The notes beneath the pieces were generated by a model. It searched no databases. It was not told the origin of the DNA and saw only the letters and a program-made list of their open reading frames with translations. Shown here in pieces: positions 1-4,174 of a stretch of 6,643 nt of DNA. The DNA lies in assembly GCA_018813405.1 (NCBI GenBank), contig JAHJBW010000057.1:1-6643 (forward strand), given 5' to 3'. A program made the position numbers and the translations under genes. Each line of letters starts with the position of its first letter. The first letter of the stretch is position 1. The DNA is from Candidatus Margulisiibacteriota bacterium. GTDB taxonomy: Bacteria; Margulisbacteria; WOR-1; XYC2-FULL-46-14; JAHJBW01.

Positions 1-2
1 AC

Positions 3-929
3 CCAATTGAGAAGCTTTCCGCCGGACCAGTACATTTTGCTTATACCGGCTGGGCTTTTGTTGATATCTCCCCGGAATCAAGGCCCACGCCAGACGAAAA
101 TTATTTTCTTCTGTATGACCACCCCTTTTCCTTTGAATCGGATGCCTGGGAAAAGGCGGGGAAAAAGTCGGACTTCCCTGTCTGCGTAATGAACGCCGGA
201 TATTCTTCCGGCTGGTGCGAAGAAAGCTTTGGCATTCCTCTGGTGGCAGTGGAAATACTCTGCAAGGCAAAAGGGGACGATGTCTGCCGCTTTATTATGG
301 CCCATCCTTCTAAAATAGACCAACATATTCAAGACTACATAAAGAAGGACACAGGGCTTGCCAAAAAGATAACCAAATACGAAATCCCCGGCTTTTTTGA
401 CAATGAACGCATGCTGATCGCCCTGAAAGAAAGCGAGAAAAAGTTCAAAGATGTCGCGTTAAGCAGCGCGGACTGGATATGGGAAGTAGATGTAAGCGGC
501 AAATATACCTATGCTTCTGAAAAAGTAGAGGAAATACTTGGCTATGCTCCGGCCGAGATCATTGGCAAAACCCCCTTTGACACGATGCCAAAGGAAGAGG
601 CCGAAAGAGTTGGAGCGATCTTTGGCCAGATAGCTGCTGATAAGAAAAGCATTATTGATCTGGAAAATTGGAATATTACCAAAGGAAACAAAAGGATATG
701 TATGCTGACCAACGGGGTGCCTGTTTTGGACAAGGACGGGAATTTGAAGGGATATCGCGGAGTGGACAAGGATATTACGGTGCAAAAGTTAGCGCAAAAA
801 GAAGCCGCCGACAGACTGCAGGATCTTGAGGATTTCCATAAGCTGGCGGTTGGCCGCGAGCTTAAGATGGCTGAACTGGAAAAAAAGATAGAGGAGCTTG
901 AGGCCGAGAACGCGAGATTGAGAAAATAA
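3..929 (+). CDS. V4R (XylR_N-like) plus PAS sensor protein, 5'-truncated by the window edge
   Basis: The frame is open from base 3 with no stop, so the ATG at 189 is internal and the gene begins outside the window; 308 residues are visible. Residues about 10-105 form a 4-vinyl-reductase/XylR_N-type ligand-sensing domain (DENYFLLYDHPFSFESDAW, then NAGYSSGWCEESFG). Cys61, Glu84, Cys87 and Cys95 have the spacing (23, 3, 8) that I recall for the structural zinc site of the phenol sensors MopR/DmpR. A PAS domain follows at about 148-258, ending in GYRGVDKDIT. The last 45 residues are a charged, leucine-bearing coiled coil (MAELEKKIEELEAENARLRK). No kinase, GGDEF, AAA+ or DNA-binding domain follows, so output must lie upstream, in a partner, or be absent. 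It probably binds a small hydrophobic ligand in the cytoplasm; the ligand is unknown. The mutM start lies 3 nt downstream. Confidence 0.88.
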   Translation, partial: PIEKLSAGPVHFAYTGWAFVDISPESRPTPDENYFLLYDHPFSFESDAWEKAGKKSDFPVCVMNAGYSSGWCEESFGIPLVAVEILCKAKGDDVCRFIMAHPSKIDQHIQDYIKKDTGLAKKITKYEIPGFFDNERMLIALKESEKKFKDVALSSADWIWEVDVSGKYTYASEKVEEILGYAPAEIIGKTPFDTMPKEEAERVGAIFGQIAADKKSIIDLENWNITKGNKRICMLTNGVPVLDKDGNLKGYRGVDKDITVQKLAQKEAADRLQDLEDFHKLAVGRELKMAELEKKIEELEAENARLRK

Positions 930-932
930 ACC

Positions 933-1802
933 ATGCCTGAACTGCCCGAGGTTGAAACCATACGACAGCACCTGCAGCCATATGTTTGCGGTACCACCAT
1001 AAAGAACATCGAGATACTTGATCCCCGCAGCATCAAAAAGATCGCCCCGGCCAGGTTCAAAAAAAACGTCGAAGGACAAAAGATACTGAGGGTTGAACGG
1101 CGCGCTAAATTCCTGGTCTTTCAGCTCAAGAACAAGACCGCGTTTGTCATCCACCTGGGCATGACCGGCAATCTTCTTTTTAAACCCGACAAATATGTAA
1201 AGATTATCTTTCACCTGTCTGGCGGCCTGCCTGCTGGCAGGCAGGGGAAGAAAATCTACTTTTCAGACATACGGCTCTTTGGAAAAATATACTGCCATAA
1301 AAAATATCCCCTGTTCCCAGAACTGGGGCCCGAGCCTTTTGACGAAGACTTTGCATCCGAGGATTTTTACGCCAGACTGCAGTCGCGCAAATCAAAGATA
1401 AAGCCATTATTGCTTGATCAGGGCTTTATTGCCGGACTGGGCAATATCTATGCCACAGAGTCCCTGTACGATGCCGATATACACCCGGAAAGGAGCGCGG
1501 ATTCGCTGAGCGAAAAAGAAGCTGGCAAACTGCTCCGCTCCATCCGCAAAATATTGGTCCATGCCCTGCGCTCAGGCGGATCTTCGATCTCGGACTTTGT
1601 GGGCGCCAATGGGCAGAAAGGCAGTTTTCAGGAGCACCACAAAGTTTACAACAAGGAAGGGCAGCCCTGTGAAAAGTGCCGAACTCGTATCAAAAAGATG
1701 GTAATGGCCCAAAGGGGAACCTGCTACTGCCCCAAATGCCAACCCCTCGACTCTGGTTCGACTCGCTACGCTCGCTCACCATTCGCTCGGGGCAAGAAAT
1801 GA
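933..1802 (+). CDS. mutM: Formamidopyrimidine-DNA glycosylase (Fpg/MutM)
   Basis: Bifunctional DNA glycosylase/AP lyase that removes 8-oxoguanine and other oxidised purines in base excision repair. The N-terminus MPELPEVETIRQHL fixes the start, because Pro2 becomes the catalytic N-terminal amine and Glu3 the acid. Other family landmarks are Lys59 in RRAKFL, HLGMTG (intercalating Met77), DIRLFG (Arg114 and Phe116, the other intercalating residues), LLDQGFIAGLGNIYATESL (helix-two-turn-helix) and a C-terminal zinc finger with Cys pairs CEKC and CPKC plus the conserved Gln-Arg of AQRGT. All key residues are present, so the enzyme should be active. The 289-residue length exceeds the usual 270 or so. 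Residues 99-105 (LPAGRQG) come from a palindromic element in a beta-hairpin turn, and the final 19 residues after CPKCQ come from a second repeat-like stretch. I see no good Shine-Dalgarno; translation is probably coupled to the preceding gene 3 nt upstream. Confidence 0.96.
   Translation: MPELPEVETIRQHLQPYVCGTTIKNIEILDPRSIKKIAPARFKKNVEGQKILRVERRAKFLVFQLKNKTAFVIHLGMTGNLLFKPDKYVKIIFHLSGGLPAGRQGKKIYFSDIRLFGKIYCHKKYPLFPELGPEPFDEDFASEDFYARLQSRKSKIKPLLLDQGFIAGLGNIYATESLYDADIHPERSADSLSEKEAGKLLRSIRKILVHALRSGGSSISDFVGANGQKGSFQEHHKVYNKEGQPCEKCRTRIKKMVMAQRGTCYCPKCQPLDSGSTRYARSPFARGKK
1226..1245. repeat. Perfect 9-bp-arm palindrome inserted in frame within mutM
   Basis: Arms CCTGCCTGC (1226-1234) and GCAGGCAGG (1237-1245) are perfect reverse complements around a TG centre. 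The element encodes LPAGRQG (residues 99-105) in the loop between two strands of MutM (IIFHLSGG before, KKIYFSD after), where related proteins have only a short turn. As DNA or RNA it could form a very stable GC-rich hairpin. From memory, closely similar palindromes with the same peptide reading recur in many genes of uncultivated candidate-phylum bacteria, which suggests a dispersed miniature repeat. No second copy is in this window. Confidence 0.8.
1744..1795. repeat. Repeat-like GC-rich stretch forming the 3' end of mutM
   Basis: Immediately after the last conserved MutM codon (CPKCQ), the sequence becomes a run of short repeated words: TCGACTC at 1747-1753 and again at 1758-1764, CTCGCT at 1762-1767 and 1771-1776, and TTCGCTCG near 1782. 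It is bounded by CCCC (1743-1746) and GGGG (1790-1793). It encodes PLDSGSTRYARSPFARG, which has no counterpart in MutM proteins. From memory, words such as CTCGCTACGCTCGCTCACC occur in dispersed repeats of candidate-phylum genomes. The exact element boundaries cannot be fixed from a single copy. Confidence 0.55.
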
Positions 1803-1808
1803 TATAAT
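1800..1808 (+). promoter_or_regulatory. Candidate extended -10 promoter for the acylphosphatase gene
   Basis: The sequence TGATATAAT is a perfect extended -10 element (TG, one base, TATAAT at 1803-1808), with its TG inside the mutM stop codon. The expected start point, about 7 nt downstream, is near 1815, at the ATG 1814 of acyP. That gene has no Shine-Dalgarno, so the transcript may be leaderless. There is no convincing -35 box (the best is TTCGCT at 1782-1787, with 15 nt spacing), which an extended -10 can tolerate. Confidence 0.45.
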
Positions 1809-1813
1809 TGAAT

Positions 1814-2083
1814 ATGAAGCGAGTTCACGCGGTCTATTCGGGGATGGTACAGGGGGTTTGTTTTAGGTCCAACACCTATGACATTGCCCAAAAAATGAGC
1901 GTTTCGGGATACGTAAAAAATCTGGTGAACGGCAATGTCGAGATAGTGGCCGAGGCCGACGAGAACGAGCTTAACATGTTCCTGTATAATGTTGAGAACG
2001 AGATGGGACGCTACATAAGAGAGAAGCAAATAAGCTGGGAGCCGGGGACGGGGGAGTTCTCGGGTTTTCAGATCAAATACTAA
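1814..2083 (+). CDS. acyP: Acylphosphatase
   Basis: Small cytoplasmic enzyme that hydrolyses carboxyl-phosphate bonds such as those in acetyl phosphate and 1,3-bisphosphoglycerate. With the ATG at 1814 it has 89 residues, normal for the family. The first signature is SGMVQGVCFR, with the phosphate-binding loop and catalytic Arg18. The second is GYVKNLVNGNVEIVAEAD, with catalytic Asn36; its usual final Gly is Ala here. A TTG two codons upstream (1808) is possible but adds nothing conserved. No Shine-Dalgarno precedes either start. The gene begins 11 nt after the mutM stop, with an extended -10 box in the junction, so it may be both read through from mutM and transcribed from its own start. The membrane methyltransferase-like gene follows 9 nt downstream. 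Confidence 0.94.
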   Translation: MKRVHAVYSGMVQGVCFRSNTYDIAQKMSVSGYVKNLVNGNVEIVAEADENELNMFLYNVENEMGRYIREKQISWEPGTGEFSGFQIKY

Positions 2084-2088
2084 GGAGG
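2083..2088 (+). promoter_or_regulatory. Strong Shine-Dalgarno (AGGAGG) for the methyltransferase-like gene
   Basis: AGGAGG starts at the last base of the acylphosphatase TAA stop and lies 4 nt before the ATG at 2093. It is the best ribosome binding site on the plus strand of this window and fixes that start. It suggests independent, efficient translation initiation within the operon. Confidence 0.85.
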
Positions 2089-2092
2089 AGAT

Positions 2093-2581
2093 ATGTTATT
2101 ACAATTTATCTTGATAGGTGTATGTTTGCTGGGAATGGCGCTGATGTGGGCCAAGAACCTGCGTTTGGCTCAGCTTGGATTTGTCCTGTGGGTAGCGGCC
2201 CCCTGGATAATGCCTTTTATGGAACAGCCGCGCTTCTGGGACATTGCCATCTGGCAGATGTGGGGAGCGGTAGCTATTGCCGGCGGGCTTGTTCTGGCCG
2301 TCTGGGCAACTCTCCAGCTTAAAAAGGAGGCTTCTTCCGGCAAACTGGTCATGACGGGCCCCTACAAGCACATCAGACATCCCCTGTACCTGGGGCTGGT
2401 CTTCGTATATGTTGGCCTCTGTTGGGTAATGTCGGCCATCTATTCCTTCTACTTCGGGCTGATCGTCCTGGCCATCATTTGGCTGCAGGCATATCTTGAA
2501 GAAAAGATATACCTTGCCCCAAAGTTTGGTGACGAGTTCATAAATTACAAAAAAGCTTCAGGCATGTTCTGGTTTAAATGA
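2093..2581 (+). CDS. Isoprenylcysteine carboxyl methyltransferase (ICMT)/PEMT-like integral membrane protein
   Basis: This 162-residue polytopic protein has hydrophobic segments at about 2-19, 25-43, 53-75 and a long region 97-135 that probably holds two spans. The family signature is clear: LVMTGPYKHIRHPLYLG (residues 85-101), then after the last span EEKIYLAPKFGDEFINYKK (136-154). In ICMT and phospholipid N-methyltransferases these parts bind S-adenosylmethionine at the cytoplasmic face. Bacterial members are mostly uncharacterised and the acceptor (lipid, isoprenoid or other small molecule) cannot be told from sequence. The start is set by AGGAGG 4 nt upstream. The stop overlaps the next start as ATGA, so the two are probably translationally coupled. 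Confidence 0.88.
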   Translation: MLLQFILIGVCLLGMALMWAKNLRLAQLGFVLWVAAPWIMPFMEQPRFWDIAIWQMWGAVAIAGGLVLAVWATLQLKKEASSGKLVMTGPYKHIRHPLYLGLVFVYVGLCWVMSAIYSFYFGLIVLAIIWLQAYLEEKIYLAPKFGDEFINYKKASGMFWFK

Positions 2582-2787
2582 AACTGGAGATAAAGGTCGT
2601 TCCCAATGCGAAGCGGAACGAGATGAAAGAGGGTAAGGTCTATCTTAACGCCCCGGCTGTCGAGGGGAAAGCGAACCAGGCACTGGTCGAATTTTTAGCA
2701 GAACATTTTCATGTTAAACGCCGGGATGTAAAAATAGTAAAAGGGATTAAGTCGCGCAGCAAGGTGGTAGAAATTGCGAAAAATTAA
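2578..2787 (+). CDS. DUF167/YggU family protein
   Basis: A 69-residue protein of the widespread DUF167 (YggU) family, whose molecular function is unknown. Family landmarks are the N-terminal strand with KVVPNAKRNE, the core motif APAVEGKANQALVEFLAEHF (residues 25-44) and the late GIKSRSK (56-62) followed by the last strand VVEIA. The length fits a minimal single-domain member. The ATG overlaps the preceding TGA by 4 nt, with no separate Shine-Dalgarno, pointing to translational coupling. Its 3' end overlaps the probable TTG start of the FAH gene by 14 nt. No signal peptide or membrane segment is visible, so it should be cytoplasmic. Confidence 0.9.
   Translation: MKLEIKVVPNAKRNEMKEGKVYLNAPAVEGKANQALVEFLAEHFHVKRRDVKIVKGIKSRSKVVEIAKN
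2761..2767 (+). promoter_or_regulatory. Shine-Dalgarno AAGGTGG supporting the TTG start at 2774
   Basis: AAGGTGG lies inside the 3' end of the DUF167 gene, 6 nt before TTG at 2774, and differs from the AAGGAGG consensus at one base. No ATG or GTG occurs between this point and the first conserved FAH residues, so it decides in favour of a TTG start. Confidence 0.6.
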
Positions 2788-3403
2788 ACCTTCAAAGATA
2801 ATATGTGTTGGCTTGAACTACAAAGACCACGCCGCGGAAATGAAGATGCCCATTCCCGCCGAGCCCGTGCTTTTTATGAAGCCGCCGACAACGGTCATCT
2901 ACAACAACGACAACATCGTTTATCCAAAGATGACCGGCAACCTGCACTACGAAGCTGAGTTGGCCATTGTCATCAAGGGCAAGGCAAAGAATGTTGCCGA
3001 AGAAGATGTGGAGAAATACATTTTGGGCTACACCTGCGCCAACGACGTGACCGCCCGCGATCTGCAGAGCAAAGACGGCCAGTGGACCCGCGCGAAATCC
3101 TTTGATACTTTCTGTCCCATCGGGCCAGAGATAATTTCGCCCAAAGACCTGGACGTTAATAACTTGAGCATCAAAGCTTTTCTCAACGACGAGCTAAAGC
3201 AGTCTTCCAACACCTCGCAAATGATCTTCAAGCCCTCCTATCTGGTATCGTTCATCTCCAGGATAATGACCCTGCTCCCCGACGATGTCATCATTACCGG
3301 CACGCCTCCAGGAATTGGGCCTATGCGAGCGGGGGATAAGGTTGAGATAGAGATCGAAGGGATAGGAAAGCTTACCAATAAAGTTGTGTCAGGGGAGTAT
3401 TAG
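2774..3403 (+). CDS. Fumarylacetoacetate hydrolase (FAH) family protein
   Basis: This 209-residue single-domain FAH-family enzyme is close in length to FAHD1-type proteins. These proteins hydrolyse, decarboxylate or tautomerise acylpyruvates, oxaloacetate or aromatic-breakdown dicarboxylates, using a divalent metal. Visible hallmarks are KIICVGLNYKDHAAEM, PVLFMKPPTT, HYEAELAIVI with metal ligands Glu60 and Glu62, CANDVTARD with Asp91, RAKSFDTFCPIGP with Lys108, and ITGTPPGIG. All expected metal ligands are present, so it should be active; the substrate cannot be fixed. The TTG start is chosen because AAGGTGG lies 6 nt upstream and conserved sequence begins at residue 8. It overlaps the DUF167 gene by 14 nt and, at its 3' end, the convergent L,D-transpeptidase gene by 15 nt. 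It is the last gene of the plus-strand block; no terminator hairpin follows. Confidence 0.92.
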   Translation: MRKIKPSKIICVGLNYKDHAAEMKMPIPAEPVLFMKPPTTVIYNNDNIVYPKMTGNLHYEAELAIVIKGKAKNVAEEDVEKYILGYTCANDVTARDLQSKDGQWTRAKSFDTFCPIGPEIISPKDLDVNNLSIKAFLNDELKQSSNTSQMIFKPSYLVSFISRIMTLLPDDVIITGTPPGIGPMRAGDKVEIEIEGIGKLTNKVVSGEY

Positions 3404-4117
3404 AATAGGGGTTTTTAAGGGAATTGTTCTGGCCAGGTAGGTGATCGTTCTGAAGCCCGTTGCAATGCATCCCGCCGTCCAGTCAGGCATTTTTTCGTCT
3501 TTCTCCGCCGCAGTAGAGTTCTTAATATTTTCCCTGATATCAGTTGAGCTATTATTTGACGGACCGTGTATCTGTATTTCACTTCCCAGAGGTGATCCCG
3601 GAGGGCAATCCCAGTTTTTATAAGCCCTGACCAGGCGATCGAACTTTGTTTTGCTGATGGCTCCTCTTTTAAGGCCGTCCCTGGCGTCCTCCGGGTTGGG
3701 GTAGCTTATGGTAAGCCCGTAGGTGTATTTGCTTTTATTCAGGTTCAATTCGCATATGAAGTATTCCCCTTCAGGCACTTTGGCGTCGCCGACCTCTTTT
3801 TTGGGGCCAAGAGGGGATGTGCCTGTTTCAAAATCGTAGCCTAAAGAGATGTGGGCGGGAAAACTTAGAGAGGTATTCCTTGGCCCTGCAACGTCCAAAA
3901 ACTTTGGGTCGTAGTTCCTCAGATCAAAGACAGCCCCTTTTACAGCCGCGCCGTTCAGATAAAGAAAAAGCTTTCGCGCCGATTTTTTTATGACTATAGC
4001 ATAGCCCCTGGGATGCTTTCGCAGGAAAGCCCTGGTTTTTTTATCTTGAGCTTTAACGACTGGAAGCAGAGACTGCCCAATTGCCGGTTTGTTTTCTACT
4101 AGAAGGTCCTTGCTCAC
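3389..4117 (-). CDS. L,D-transpeptidase family protein (YkuD/YafK type)
   Basis: YkuD-domain enzymes cross-link peptidoglycan stems or attach proteins to them through a catalytic cysteine. With the GTG start at 4117 the protein has 242 residues. In that numbering, the domain begins near KKSARKLFLYLNG (44-56), continues through VGDAKVPEGEYFICELN and TISYPNPEDARDGL, and reaches the catalytic part IQIHG (His184) and DWTAGCIA (Cys217). A polar segment of about 25 residues between them is rich in Asn, Ser, Lys and Glu. No signal peptide or membrane anchor is visible, which is odd for an enzyme expected outside the cytoplasm. GTG is preferred because AAAGGA lies 9 nt upstream; a TTG at 4135 (six more residues) lacks a Shine-Dalgarno. 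The gene lies 57 nt downstream of the EF-hand protein gene and converges on, and overlaps, the FAH gene. Confidence 0.9.
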   Translation of the reverse strand: MSKDLLVENKPAIGQSLLPVVKAQDKKTRAFLRKHPRGYAIVIKKSARKLFLYLNGAAVKGAVFDLRNYDPKFLDVAGPRNTSLSFPAHISLGYDFETGTSPLGPKKEVGDAKVPEGEYFICELNLNKSKYTYGLTISYPNPEDARDGLKRGAISKTKFDRLVRAYKNWDCPPGSPLGSEIQIHGPSNNSSTDIRENIKNSTAAEKDEKMPDWTAGCIATGFRTITYLARTIPLKTPILILP

Positions 4118-4140
4118 TACGATATATCCTTTCAAAACGT

Positions 4141-4169
4141 TCTATAAATATATCGTGAGGGGAGGGCAA
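4141..4169 (-). promoter_or_regulatory. Possible promoter for the L,D-transpeptidase gene
   Basis: On the minus strand, TTGCCC (4169-4164) and TATAGA (4146-4141) are separated by 17 nt, each matching 4 of 6 sigma-70 consensus bases. A start point near 4134 would place AAAGGA and GTG 4117 in the transcript but not a usable TTG 4135. It sits right after the stop of the upstream gene in AT-rich DNA. An alternative -10, TATATT, is at 4152-4147. The evidence is weak. Confidence 0.3.
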
Positions 4170-4174
4170 AAATT

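Noticed and set aside
22..59. Dockerin domain in the EF-hand protein (residues 22-55)
   Set aside because: The loop-to-loop distance is dockerin-like, but position 12 of both loops is Glu rather than Asp and the dockerin helix pattern is missing; an ordinary EF-hand pair fits better. Coordinates here are residue numbers.
22..120. CRISPR array, tRNA, rRNA or insertion-sequence signals anywhere in the window
   Set aside because: I saw no regularly spaced repeats, cloverleaf, rRNA core motif or transposase. The window is almost entirely coding, with no gene-free stretch over about 100 nt.
189..929. Taking ATG 189 as the start of the V4R/PAS gene
   Set aside because: The frame is open to the window edge and the upstream codons encode conserved V4R/XylR_N sequence, including the zinc-ligand candidate Cys61.
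542..1214. Long minus-strand reading frames opposite the PAS and mutM genes
   Set aside because: They lie antisense to clearly conserved domains, have no recognisable motifs and are rich in Ser, Phe and Leu as expected of shadows.
2099..2380. Minus- and plus-strand frames inside the ICMT-like gene
   Set aside because: They are shadows of a gene with a clear family signature and a strong ribosome binding site; no independent support.
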